A stretch of 64,000 nucleotides of DNA from an uncultured Colwellia sp. (GTDB lineage: Bacteria; Pseudomonadota; Gammaproteobacteria; Enterobacterales; Alteromonadaceae), in NCBI GenBank assembly GCA_913062815.1, contig CAJXWZ010000019.1, forward strand, positions 40,082 to 104,081, given 5' to 3'. The position numbers and the translations under genes are program-made. Positions 32,193-42,410 of the stretch are shown here, piece by piece. The notes under the pieces are model-generated. The model was not told the origin of the DNA. It did no database searches and saw only the letters and a program-made list of their open reading frames with translations. Numbering within the stretch: position 1 is the stretch's first letter; each line of letters starts with the position of its first letter.

Positions 32193-33884
32193 ATGGCTAA
32201 TAATGCAATTTCAGCAGGCCGATTATTGATATTTGGTGGGCTATTTTTCGCCTTGTTTTTCACGTTCCCTTTGCATGCACAGGAAGAAGCGCCTGGCGAT
32301 GACAGAGGTGGGCCCGGCAATAGACAAGGTGGTAACGGACCTGGAGAAGGAGACAGACAAGGTGACAGACCACCTAGAAATTCCAATGATGATCTTGAAA
32401 ACGCACAAGAAAATTTGCAAGCCTTAATCACTCAGCGTGAATTAATAGCAGCGAGTAGCCAAGCATTGGACTTACCTAGTATTAATGACGTAAAGGCGCA
32501 ACTCGGTAAACAGTTATTCTTTGCAAAAAACTTAGGTGGTGAACAAAGTGTTGCTTGTGCCAGTTGCCATCACCCTATGTTAGGAGGAGGCGACAACTTA
32601 TCGTTAAGTGTTGGTGTTGATGCCGTTAATGAATTAGCGCAAAGTAGTCATAACCTACTCGGCTTAGGTCGATTTAACAGTAATACTGTTAACAACTTGC
32701 CGTCAGTGGCGCGTAACGCGCCCACAATCTTTAACCTGGGCTTTAATGACCGAGGCTTATTTTGGGATAGTCGAGTAGAAACTAGGCGCAATGGCGTCAT
32801 TGTCACTCCTGATTCTCCTACCAACGAACAAGGAAGGCGACTTAACGACCCTAATTTACCTGAAAATACAACCTTAGCCGCAGCCCAAGCGAGATTTCCG
32901 CTAACTTCACCAGAAGAAATGCGTGGAGGCTTCTTTCCAGATAGCGATAATCAAACACTGCGAGCAGCACTAACTGCACGCTTTAATAATAGCGACAACG
33001 ATTTTCCAAGCAGTTGGCCTAGCACATTTACACAAGCTTTTGGCAGCGATGAAGTTACTTTTGATAAAATTGCTGAAGCAATAGGTGAATATGAACGTTC
33101 CATGATTTTCATTGATAACCCTTGGCAAGAATACCTTGACGGTAATGATGACGCTTTAACAGCAGAGCAAAAGGTAGGAGCGATATTATTTTTTGGCGGT
33201 CAACGAGAAGGGGGTGTAGGTTGCTCAGGTTGTCACCGTGGCCCGACATTCTCCAGTAATAGACACCAGCTGGTTGCTTACCCTCAATTTGGTCCAGGTA
33301 AAGGTAATGACAACGGCAGTACCACCAATAATGATTATGGTCGAGAAAATATTAGTAATAACGCCGAAGATCGTTTTCATTTTAGAACCCCCACACTACT
33401 CAACATAGCAGTCACGGCTCCTTATGGTCATGCTGGTGCATATCAAACATTAGAGGAAGTTATCAGCCATTATAACGACCCTGAAGCAGCTATTAATCGA
33501 TTATTTTCAGCTCAAGACGGAATTGCATTTACCGATGACGATGCACCTTTCTGTCAGCTACCTCAAATTCAAGGACTCATGCAAAAAAATAATCAACACT
33601 GCCAAAATTTATACCCCAATGCTTACGCAAACTCTATGGCCGTCGTTGAACACTTGCAACAAGCAAGAGATGAAGAGGTTGAAGCACGTGCGCCATTAAG
33701 AGCGCGTCGCAATCTATCACCCGAGCAAATTTCACATTTAGCTGCTTTTTTAAATGCGCTTACAGACCCTTGTGTTATCGATAGAGAGTGCCTTAACCCC
33801 TGGATCATTAATGAAATCGATAAGGATAACTTCCCTGACCCTTTACCTTTAGTTGCCCATGATAAAAATGACAATAATTTATAA
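32193..33884 (+). CDS. Di-heme cytochrome c peroxidase/MauG-family protein
   Basis: Signal peptide; CASCHHP and CSGCHRG heme motifs; RTPTLLNIAVTAPYGHAGAYQTLEEVISHY. Confidence 0.92.
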   Translation: MANNAISAGRLLIFGGLFFALFFTFPLHAQEEAPGDDRGGPGNRQGGNGPGEGDRQGDRPPRNSNDDLENAQENLQALITQRELIAASSQALDLPSINDVKAQLGKQLFFAKNLGGEQSVACASCHHPMLGGGDNLSLSVGVDAVNELAQSSHNLLGLGRFNSNTVNNLPSVARNAPTIFNLGFNDRGLFWDSRVETRRNGVIVTPDSPTNEQGRRLNDPNLPENTTLAAAQARFPLTSPEEMRGGFFPDSDNQTLRAALTARFNNSDNDFPSSWPSTFTQAFGSDEVTFDKIAEAIGEYERSMIFIDNPWQEYLDGNDDALTAEQKVGAILFFGGQREGGVGCSGCHRGPTFSSNRHQLVAYPQFGPGKGNDNGSTTNNDYGRENISNNAEDRFHFRTPTLLNIAVTAPYGHAGAYQTLEEVISHYNDPEAAINRLFSAQDGIAFTDDDAPFCQLPQIQGLMQKNNQHCQNLYPNAYANSMAVVEHLQQARDEEVEARAPLRARRNLSPEQISHLAAFLNALTDPCVIDRECLNPWIINEIDKDNFPDPLPLVAHDKNDNNL

Positions 33885-33964
33885 AGATTGAATTTTTTTA
33901 TGAACAACTGTCAACCAAAATACCGCTTACGCGTTTTAATAATTGAAAGCGCAAAAACAAACTT

Positions 33965-34621
33965 ATGAATATCTCTTTAGGAGCAGTTATGAACAAGATG
34001 TCAAAAAAATACAATTCGCTAATACTTGCAACAGTGATTACTAGCACAGCAGTTATCTCAATGTCCCAAGCACATGCTTTTGAACGTGGCGGCCAAAGAG
34101 GTGGAGAACGTGGTACAGGTGGTTTCGAACGTATCGATACTAATCAAGATGGACAATTGTCTTTAGATGAATTAACCGCACCAGCACTATCAAAGGTAGA
34201 AAAAAGACTCACCAACAAAGATATCGATGAAGACGGTTTTCTTTCATTTGAAGAGTTCCAACAAACACGCAATGGTACTATGACTGATTTATCTGACATA
34301 GCTGATGAAATCGTACAATGTGTTTCAGATATAAAAACAGAAACAGCTAATGATGACATAACAGTGCCAAGCACTGATAAATTTATGTCTCCTGCCGACA
34401 AGTTTTCAGCAATAGATACCTCTGCAGACAATCTAATTAGCTTAGAAGAGTTACAAGCAAAAGTAACAGATAAAGTTGCCGCTGCTTTTCTTATCATGGA
34501 CCAAGATGCTGATGGTTTTGTCAGTGAAGCAGAGTTTGATGCTGCTAAAGCTAAAAATAGAGCGACTAAGAGTGCAATTCGTCAGTGTGTCGATGAGTTA
34601 AGTTCAGACGAAATTGTTTAG
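33965..34621 (+). CDS. Secreted EF-hand protein (start probably MNKMSKK)
   Basis: Multiple EF-hand loops: DTNQDGQLSLDE, DIDEDGFLSFEE, DTSADNLISLEE, DQDADGFVSEAE. Confidence 0.85.
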   Translation: MNISLGAVMNKMSKKYNSLILATVITSTAVISMSQAHAFERGGQRGGERGTGGFERIDTNQDGQLSLDELTAPALSKVEKRLTNKDIDEDGFLSFEEFQQTRNGTMTDLSDIADEIVQCVSDIKTETANDDITVPSTDKFMSPADKFSAIDTSADNLISLEELQAKVTDKVAAAFLIMDQDADGFVSEAEFDAAKAKNRATKSAIRQCVDELSSDEIV

Positions 34622-34799
34622 TTTTCACAGTGCTAAATAATCCAGGTTTAGCAATTTAAACCTGGTCATTTTCAGCGGTTTATCATCCAAAGATCAAGGA
34701 CGATCGATTTTCCGCTTTTTTCTTTACCTTCTCCGCTATATTTACTCATCATAATCACGTATTCTGACTTATTAATATTTAGTAAAGTATGGTTTTCCT

Positions 34800-35735
34800 G
34801 TGCATATACGCAAGAATAGTTTGTACAATTTACACTTCAAAGTTTCTCCCTCGGTATTGATTGCCTGCATATTTTTAGTAAATTCTGCATCCACATTAGC
34901 CAATAGCATTGCTATTAACCACAGCCAGTTAGAACAATATATTGCGCTCACAGATGAAAATGTACTCCTTAAGCCAGCTGGAGAAGGCGTATTTTTGTCG
35001 TTCGATCTAAATGAAAGTTGGCGTGTGAAATTTGATTACCAAACTTGGCAAGATACAAAACAAGCCACCACTCCTGTTACGATTGAGCTAGATTTTGTCA
35101 GCTTTGGTGGCAGTCTAGAATACACTCAAGACACTTGGTACGCTGCTACTAGTATTGGCTTCTCAGAAGATGACATTTCATATAGAGTAAGTCAAAGGCT
35201 TACTGACAAGCGCCAAAACAACACTCAAGTCACTGCAATTTCCACGGTAGTTGGAAAAAGCTGGTTATCCGGTAATTGGATGTTTGATCTTTCTTTAGGG
35301 GCTCAATATGCAGATTGGTCAATTGAAAATAAGACTTTTAATAATGATCAAGCTCAACAAGATGGGAAACCTGCACAAGAGATCACTACCTCTGGTAGTG
35401 ATAGTACTAGCGTCAATGCTGGAGTGACGGTTGCGCGATATTGGCAACTGAGTCAAACACAAGGAATTTTAGTCGGTGTTTTACTTGCATGGAATTATCA
35501 ATTCTCAGGAGATGCAGAGCTAAGAGCCGATAATGCTGCTCCAGCAAGACGGTCTTCTGGCCAATCATCATCTGCAGTAAGAAATACCTCTGGTGATGAT
35601 AATTATGGCCAAGTAATGACATACCTATCTTATGATATCAATGATGAATGGTCTGTTGATGTCGACACTGCCGTTGAAATTGCCACAGCAAATAATAATA
35701 TTAGTTGGTCGATTGGCCTAAGTTACACTTTTTAA
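34800..35735 (+). CDS. Probable outer-membrane beta-barrel protein
   Basis: Signal-like N-terminus, alternating beta strands, terminal aromatic ISWSIGLSYTF. Confidence 0.65.
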   Translation: MHIRKNSLYNLHFKVSPSVLIACIFLVNSASTLANSIAINHSQLEQYIALTDENVLLKPAGEGVFLSFDLNESWRVKFDYQTWQDTKQATTPVTIELDFVSFGGSLEYTQDTWYAATSIGFSEDDISYRVSQRLTDKRQNNTQVTAISTVVGKSWLSGNWMFDLSLGAQYADWSIENKTFNNDQAQQDGKPAQEITTSGSDSTSVNAGVTVARYWQLSQTQGILVGVLLAWNYQFSGDAELRADNAAPARRSSGQSSSAVRNTSGDDNYGQVMTYLSYDINDEWSVDVDTAVEIATANNNISWSIGLSYTF

Positions 35736-35772
35736 GCAGCTTAACCATTGCTAGTAAGATTTGCCTAACGCG

Positions 35773-36282
35773 TTAACGACGTTTTACTCTTTTCTTTTTC
35801 GTTATCTTTTTTTTCATTTTTTGTTGTGACTTTTTAAATTTATCCATCAATTGACGCTGTTTTTTACTCGACAATTTTTGAAAGTTTTGATGAGTAGTAC
35901 GCAACTGTTTTTGTTGTGATTGAGGCAACTGTTTAAATTGATCAAATTGCTTAGACAGCTCAGTTCTTTTATCTTGCGGTAAGCTCTGCCATTTATCGAA
36001 TTTTACTAACATTTTTTCACGCTGTTCAGCGGGCATTTCAATCCAACGGTTAGCACCTAATTGCAACTTGTCTTGTTGCACTGTGGACAATTGTTGCCAT
36101 TGACCTGAAAGTGACTGCAAAACAGTTTGCTCTTGCACTGTTAACTCTTGCCAGTCAACCGCGACTACTTTTGATACAAGCAGTACACTCAGTAAGGTGA
36201 GTAATATCAATTTAGTCATGATTTTTACACTCCTGTTTAATCTCTGGCTCTTCATTTTTTGGGGGCTTATCATGTTGAACAC
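35773..36282 (-). CDS. DUF3106-like protein
   Basis: Repeated W.ELT.QEQ..L..L...W..L pattern, basic C-terminus. Confidence 0.75.
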   Translation of the reverse strand: MFNMISPQKMKSQRLNRSVKIMTKLILLTLLSVLLVSKVVAVDWQELTVQEQTVLQSLSGQWQQLSTVQQDKLQLGANRWIEMPAEQREKMLVKFDKWQSLPQDKRTELSKQFDQFKQLPQSQQKQLRTTHQNFQKLSSKKQRQLMDKFKKSQQKMKKKITKKKRVKRR

Positions 36283-36511
36283 CGTTTATTTTATTACTGG
36301 TTCCATCTTGCTTTTCTTGCGCTGAATCTAAGGATGAACATGGTTTAAGATTAATATCTTGTGGCCCATAAAGCTTGCCATCAACTTCTTCCATATCTGC
36401 TAAATATTCTAAAAAAGCCATACTAGGTAAATCATTCATATTTTCTTGTGCCTTCAATGGAACGCACAACAATATGAGCAACGCGCTATTACAACAAAGT
36501 GCTTTGTTCAT
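36212..36511 (-). CDS. Hypothetical periplasmic protein in sigma-factor operon
   Basis: ORF with signal-like N-terminus LLILLCVPLKAQ, overlapping its neighbours. Confidence 0.55.
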   Translation of the reverse strand: MNKALCCNSALLILLCVPLKAQENMNDLPSMAFLEYLADMEEVDGKLYGPQDINLKPCSSLDSAQEKQDGTSNKINGVQHDKPPKNEEPEIKQECKNHD

Positions 36512-36902
36512 TTTCTGCTAACCAAGTAACAAATTCTAAATTTTCTAACATTGCAAATTCTTCATTAGGGATGTCAGATGCCATCAAAGCCAATGGTAAC
36601 TCAGGTATAGACTCAACCGATAAATAGTTAACAGTAATAGCAATCATCACTGCGCCGGCTACAGGAATACCAATATTAACCATAGGGTTAAGCAACCAAG
36701 AAACCAACGTATCAACTGAAAATTGTATTGGCTTATCTTGTGAATTTTTCTGCGCTAAAGCAATCGCCCGTATATGAGCTAAGTCTGCTAATGTTTTATC
36801 AGATAAGTGATTAACTGAATGATCTAACGCGCTATTTACTCTTTGTAAGCTTTCATCATGTGAAGCATTATTGCCATCTTCATACTTAGAAGGTGATTTC
36901 AT
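36489..36902 (-). CDS. DUF3619-like single-TM protein (candidate anti-sigma)
   Basis: RVNSALDHSVNHLSDKTLADLAHIRAIALAQ plus TM; next to sigma factor and DUF3106. Confidence 0.65.
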   Translation of the reverse strand: MKSPSKYEDGNNASHDESLQRVNSALDHSVNHLSDKTLADLAHIRAIALAQKNSQDKPIQFSVDTLVSWLLNPMVNIGIPVAGAVMIAITVNYLSVESIPELPLALMASDIPNEEFAMLENLEFVTWLAENEQSTLL

Positions 36903-37422
36903 GATCGTCCTCCATCATCGTTCTCAATTTATTTGTGGCTCTAAAATAATGTGTTTTGACACTTCCCTGCGAGCATTGCATTATTTCGGCAGTTTCTGCT
37001 ACTGATAAACCTTCCCAACTGCGTAATAAAAAACATTGTTGTTGTTTAGGTGATAATTGTTTCAAATGCGTCAATGCGGCACTTTGTTGCTGACTTTTCG
37101 CTAATTCATGTTCTGGTGCAGCCAGGCTAATTTCATCCACCTCAGCGGCAGGCCATGCTTCTACTTCATCGGTTTTCCAAAAAAATAATAAATTTTTAAC
37201 TTTTTGGTGACGGTGCCAATCTCGAATTTTATTTTGCAATATTTTATAAAATAACGGTTTCCATTCCTTAGCAGGTTTTTCTTGATAGTTTGTCACTAGT
37301 TTAATCATACTGTCCTGCAATAAATCTAACGCATCAGCATGAGACCCCGTAGCAAACGACGCCATATGATAAGCTCTTTTTTCAATATCAATCAAAAAGG
37401 CCTCCATCGTTAATGGCGGCAC
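36886..37422 (-). CDS. ECF-type RNA polymerase sigma factor
   Basis: DALDLLQDSMIKL; LSPKQQQCFLLRSWEGLSVAETAEIMQCSQGSVKTHYFRA. Confidence 0.9.
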   Translation of the reverse strand: MPPLTMEAFLIDIEKRAYHMASFATGSHADALDLLQDSMIKLVTNYQEKPAKEWKPLFYKILQNKIRDWHRHQKVKNLLFFWKTDEVEAWPAAEVDEISLAAPEHELAKSQQQSAALTHLKQLSPKQQQCFLLRSWEGLSVAETAEIMQCSQGSVKTHYFRATNKLRTMMEDDHEITF

Positions 37423-37602
37423 AAAGGCATCATCTGTTGAGTGGGAGTTGTGCTCTACGATAACGCCAAGCTCCGTATTTAGTATCGTGTTATCTATAAT
37501 TTTGACCTATATGGCTTTCACTTACAATTATCCACTGCCTACATAGTTATAAACGACTTAGTAGCGCTTTGGTTGACACACAGAAGTAAAAAATTAACGC
37601 TT

Positions 37603-39600
37603 TTATTCTTTTTCCATAAATTCAACTAAACCACCGGTATCCGCTTGAATCACAAAAGTTTCAATTTTTTGATTATTTTGACTTAACTTAAGTAACCCTA
37701 CTCCACTTTGATTATATAAACTCATTTCAGTTTTAATTGAGGGCTTTCGTTCTCGAATTTTCATGCTTCGGCGTTTGGTAAACCAATTCAGTGGCGAATA
37801 GGTCGCATATAAGAAACTATTTAATTGTTCTAATGTAGTCAATAACGTTTTGGGAAACTGATTTTTAATACCACTGCAAGTAATCTGTACAATTTTAGAA
37901 CTGTTCCGTTTAAATCGATGAGTGATTTCATAAACGAACGAGTAATGCACATCACCTGACAAAATAATGAAGTTAGGTGGCGTTTTATGGTGGCGAAAAA
38001 TATTTAGCATGACGTTTGCTGTACCTGAATGAGCCATCCAATTTTCTGCATCTACTAATAATGGTTTACCAAAAAAGGTAAAGATACGCTGAACCGTCTC
38101 AATTAACTTAACCCCGTAAATTGGTGCAGGCGATACCAAAATAATATCGGGTTGATTAATGAGTTCTTGTTGTAATTCAGATAATGACTCCCAATCCATT
38201 AAACCTGATGGCTTGCCAGCATTGCTTTCTGAGCGCCAACGCCTTGTTCTGGTATCTAATACAACGATTTTAGGCGAGGTTGCTAACGAGTAATGCCATT
38301 CATCCCATGATAATAACATATCAATAAGTTGCATATGATCTTGGACTCCTTCATTAGCGAAGTGCTTAGGTACGCTTGTCATCAATGCAGTAAACTTGTC
38401 CGGCATATTTCCCCAACCTTGACATAGCCAATAGCCAATTAGGGCGTTTCCTAAGATTTGTTTTGAAAAGCTATTGTTATAGGCTGCCTCTTCCCAACCC
38501 CGTGTTAGATTCCAATCATCTGTTATATCATGATCATCAAATATCATATAAATGGGCAGATGTGCTAGGGCGCGTCTTACCTTAAAAAGACCAGATGAAA
38601 ACTCGTTGATTGTCACAAGCTCACTTTGATACTTTTTGTGAAAAGGTTGAGGAATATTAGTTTGCTTATCTAGAGATAAATCAGTCAGACCCCACAGCTC
38701 TGGCGACCATACAAGTAAATACATCGCCATAATTTCAGCAAGGGATACTAAATGATTTTTAGCATTAGCCGACGTAAAAATTGGCTTTTTACTGGTAACA
38801 AAAAACTTATTTATATTACCGTTTAAAGCACTTTCATGAGGCAGAATTTGTTCTCTTCGATAATAGCAAAATTCACTAGCAAAAAGCTGCTGGCTATTAT
38901 TAACAAGATTCTTTTCTGCTTGCTCATTATTCCAGGACTCATCGAACAAACCGAGTAATTGTATTACTTGATGAATTGCAACTAACATAGGGCCAGCAAC
39001 ATCATCAGCATAAACTTGATCGCCAGACATCATTAGCATCGAAGGCCGTTTTTCTGCAGAAAGACTGCTTTCTTTCAACAAGCGATCTACTTGACACAAA
39101 CCATCACGGCTTACAAAATGCGGTTTACGACAAGAGCCATGCAGCATTTCTTTAATCGTTTTTTTAATGACAAAATTGGGGAGCTTTTGGTGCTCGTATA
39201 CTAAACTAGGTAACAACTCGACTAAACTATATTCAGAGGTTGCATCTAGAAAAGAAAAATCATATTCCAAAATTTCATTTATCGGAAAACCCACCTCTGC
39301 TTTTAAGGTGATTAAATTGATATAGGCGTGTTGGCCTATTTGGACTTGTTGTATTTCTTGTGCTGTTAAGCGTTTATCAAAAAGTGCACGATTTTCATTT
39401 TTAACGATTAATTTACAAGAAACTGTAAAGGGCTTTGTGGTCACTAACCAAAAATTAACTTGATCAGCGGCACAGTGCCTCACAATAGGACCAGCAACAA
39501 TAGGCGGCAATGAAGTTTGAATGCTAATGGTAACCCCTAAGCGGTTTGGTAATAATTCAATTGTTAATAGAGCCCAATATCTTAATATAACTACTATCAA
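37603..39600 (-). CDS. PhoD-like phosphatase/phosphodiesterase (start uncertain)
   Basis: MLMMSGDQVYADDVAGP; YMIFDDHDITDDWNL; FIILSGDVHYSFVYEI. Confidence 0.85.
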   Translation of the reverse strand: MIVVILRYWALLTIELLPNRLGVTISIQTSLPPIVAGPIVRHCAADQVNFWLVTTKPFTVSCKLIVKNENRALFDKRLTAQEIQQVQIGQHAYINLITLKAEVGFPINEILEYDFSFLDATSEYSLVELLPSLVYEHQKLPNFVIKKTIKEMLHGSCRKPHFVSRDGLCQVDRLLKESSLSAEKRPSMLMMSGDQVYADDVAGPMLVAIHQVIQLLGLFDESWNNEQAEKNLVNNSQQLFASEFCYYRREQILPHESALNGNINKFFVTSKKPIFTSANAKNHLVSLAEIMAMYLLVWSPELWGLTDLSLDKQTNIPQPFHKKYQSELVTINEFSSGLFKVRRALAHLPIYMIFDDHDITDDWNLTRGWEEAAYNNSFSKQILGNALIGYWLCQGWGNMPDKFTALMTSVPKHFANEGVQDHMQLIDMLLSWDEWHYSLATSPKIVVLDTRTRRWRSESNAGKPSGLMDWESLSELQQELINQPDIILVSPAPIYGVKLIETVQRIFTFFGKPLLVDAENWMAHSGTANVMLNIFRHHKTPPNFIILSGDVHYSFVYEITHRFKRNSSKIVQITCSGIKNQFPKTLLTTLEQLNSFLYATYSPLNWFTKRRSMKIRERKPSIKTEMSLYNQSGVGLLKLSQNNQKIETFVIQADTGGLVEFMEKE

Positions 39601-39673
39601 AGTAGAGCAATTAATTAGCTTTTTTTACCTTATATAATGTTTTCAGAATAATGCTCTTGCTAGCAACAAAGCC

Positions 39674-42175
39674 CTACCTCTTTCGACTTTTAATAGAACG
39701 ACCTGCTTGCTCAGAAAATGGGTCAACCGGCCATCGATGCTTGGGATATTTAGCTCGCATGTCTTTTGCAACGTCAGTATATGAACCACCCCAAAAGTTC
39801 GCTAAATCACTCGTAATCTGAATGGGTCTTCTCGCAGGAGAGAGTAATTCAAACCTTAATGCAATGCTATTTCCTGCCAACATGGGTGAGGCAAGCTCTC
39901 CTAAAACCTCTTGTAACACCACAGAAATCGTTGGCCCTTGGTGACTGTCATAAATGATAGGTATGTTTTTATTACTAGGCGTTACATATATTTTCGGTGC
40001 TTGAGTTGCGAGTGTTTTCGATTCATCAAATGTTAACATTGATGTTAATAATGGCAAGATTTTTACTTTTTTTAGTTCAGACAATTTTTTAATATTAGCC
40101 ACATAGGGCAATAGCCATTCTTCAGAGTTGGCCATGATGCTTGCCTCTGTGAGAACTGGGAATTGCTTAACTTTACCACCAAGCCAGACAACTCTGGCCA
40201 GCCATTCATCACACTCTTTAGTCCAGCTTAAAATGCTGCCAAAGTCGGTTTTTAGCAAGGATTTTATACTGTCTAATATGAATTCAGCAGGTACATCATT
40301 GTTTCTTGTTTCTTCGATGATAATGCTACCATATTTTTTTAATACTCTTGCATACACATTGTTCTTATTAGGCGACAACTGGTATTCTGTTTTTTCTGAT
40401 ATCTCGTGAGAAAAATGCGCGAACAGTTGGTGCTTACTAAAAGGTATGGCACTAAATACACGCCCTTCTCTTTTTTGTGCATCGCAATCATTAACGACTA
40501 AATACTCATGATTAATCAATGGATCTGATTCAAGTAGATAGACGCCTTTACCATTGGCTAATTGATACTTATTGCTATTAGTGGAGCGTCTTTTAGCTAA
40601 CCTTTCAGGAAAAGCTAGCAGCAATAGGTAAGCTGCAATATCTGCTACTTCTGACAGTTCGACTTTGCTTTTGGTGTGCTTTATCGATGACTTCAGTGTA
40701 CGCACATCTTTACTTACCGTTTTTAATGCATTTCGATTCACCTGTGAATTTTTAACATACTCATGGTCAATAAGAATATACAATCGGATTAACAAATCCG
40801 CACTGTCAGTACGCTGTAATATATCCCGTTCAGATAATAGCGCGGCAATATTACATGCTATTTCACATGCTTGATTACCCTTAGCAACCAACAGCATTTT
40901 TGCCAGCCTTGGATGAACCGGAAGCGCACTGGCTTGTTTGCCAAGAGTGGTGATTTTTCCAAAATGATCCAACATAGCTAACTTGCTGAGTAAGTCTTGA
41001 GTGGAATCAAAGTGAGCTTGAGGAGGTGGCGTTAACCAGTTGATCTCTTTATAATCTGTGTGACCTGCGCTAGCCAGCTCTAACACAGCATCAGCTAAAT
41101 CAGCATTCAGAATTTCTTCTTGTTGATAATCACTCAACGATAGATGTTCAGATTCACTCCATAGCCTAAAACACTTACCGGCTGATAATCTACCAGCACG
41201 GCCTTTGCGTTGTTCTGCGGATGCTTTTGAAATTTTAGCTGTTAATAATTTTGACATGCCACTCGAGGGGTTAAAAGTCAGTCTTTTTTCCAATCCTGAA
41301 TCTATAACGCAAGTAACACCTTCAATGGTTAAACTAGTTTCGGCAATGTTAGTGGTGAAAATAATTTTTCTACAGCCATCAGGAGCCGGCAGAATTGCCT
41401 GTTCTTGCTCTACTAATGGTAATGAACCATATAATGGCACAAAATTAAATTGATGTTGTTCACCAAATGTTGATTCCGCATAGGAAATACAGCGCTTAAT
41501 ATCGGCAATACCGGGAAGAAAAACTAAAATGTCTCCTTGGTCTTCAATAACATTCAATATGGTTTTGCAAACATTCGCTGCTAATTGCGTTTTGTCCGAT
41601 TTTTTATGCACAACACTTACCGGATATGATCTTCCTTCACACAAAATAACGGGAGCGCCATTAAGATAGTTAGAGATTAATTTAGTATCAAGTGTTGCAG
41701 ACATCACTAGAATGCGTAAATCTTCACGAATAATCTGTTGAATTTCTGTAGATAACATCAATGACAAGTCAGTATTTATCGAGCGTTCATGAAATTCATC
41801 AAAGATAATCAAGCCAACACCTGCTAATTCAGGGTTTGATTGCAATCTTCTTGTTAAAACACCTTCAGTTAAGATCTCAAGCCTTGTTGCTGCTGATATT
41901 CTTTTTTCATTTTTTACTTGATAGCCGACAGTTTCACCAACGTTTTCTCCCAAACACCGAGCTAAATAGTGCGCAATAGATCTTGCTGCCATGCGTCTTG
42001 GTTCAAGCATAATAATGCGCTGACCCACCAAGAAGTCTGCTTTTAGTAGCTCAAGTGGTACAACTGTAGATTTACCTGCGCCAGGTTCAGCCTGTAAAAC
42101 GATACTCTGGTTATTTTTTAATTCATTTAAAAGTCGGGAAATGACTTTATTTATTGGGAAGATAATTTTAACCAC
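39674..42175 (-). CDS. hrpB: ATP-dependent helicase HrpB
   Basis: VLQAEPGAGKSTVVPLELL, FDEFHERSI, VMSATLDT, QRKGRAGRL; C-terminal RRPIQITSDLANFWGGSYTDVAKDMRAKYPKHRWPVDP. Confidence 0.96.
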   Translation of the reverse strand: MVKIIFPINKVISRLLNELKNNQSIVLQAEPGAGKSTVVPLELLKADFLVGQRIIMLEPRRMAARSIAHYLARCLGENVGETVGYQVKNEKRISAATRLEILTEGVLTRRLQSNPELAGVGLIIFDEFHERSINTDLSLMLSTEIQQIIREDLRILVMSATLDTKLISNYLNGAPVILCEGRSYPVSVVHKKSDKTQLAANVCKTILNVIEDQGDILVFLPGIADIKRCISYAESTFGEQHQFNFVPLYGSLPLVEQEQAILPAPDGCRKIIFTTNIAETSLTIEGVTCVIDSGLEKRLTFNPSSGMSKLLTAKISKASAEQRKGRAGRLSAGKCFRLWSESEHLSLSDYQQEEILNADLADAVLELASAGHTDYKEINWLTPPPQAHFDSTQDLLSKLAMLDHFGKITTLGKQASALPVHPRLAKMLLVAKGNQACEIACNIAALLSERDILQRTDSADLLIRLYILIDHEYVKNSQVNRNALKTVSKDVRTLKSSIKHTKSKVELSEVADIAAYLLLLAFPERLAKRRSTNSNKYQLANGKGVYLLESDPLINHEYLVVNDCDAQKREGRVFSAIPFSKHQLFAHFSHEISEKTEYQLSPNKNNVYARVLKKYGSIIIEETRNNDVPAEFILDSIKSLLKTDFGSILSWTKECDEWLARVVWLGGKVKQFPVLTEASIMANSEEWLLPYVANIKKLSELKKVKILPLLTSMLTFDESKTLATQAPKIYVTPSNKNIPIIYDSHQGPTISVVLQEVLGELASPMLAGNSIALRFELLSPARRPIQITSDLANFWGGSYTDVAKDMRAKYPKHRWPVDPFSEQAGRSIKSRKR

Positions 42176-42410
42176 TCTACTTATTTATTTTAGCACTTAG
42201 GGGATCTAACTTGGATAGTGACTCAGCTGGTAATCGCACACAGTTAAGCTAATGAAGACACAATATATTTCAATTTATAAACATACTTCGAGTTAATGCT
42301 TTACCAAAATAAACACTAAAACAAATGCAACTCAAAGTACATCACAACATATTACTACTTTCGCTAAATATTAATGGCTAATTAAATAATGCATCATATG
42401 CATATTAGAA

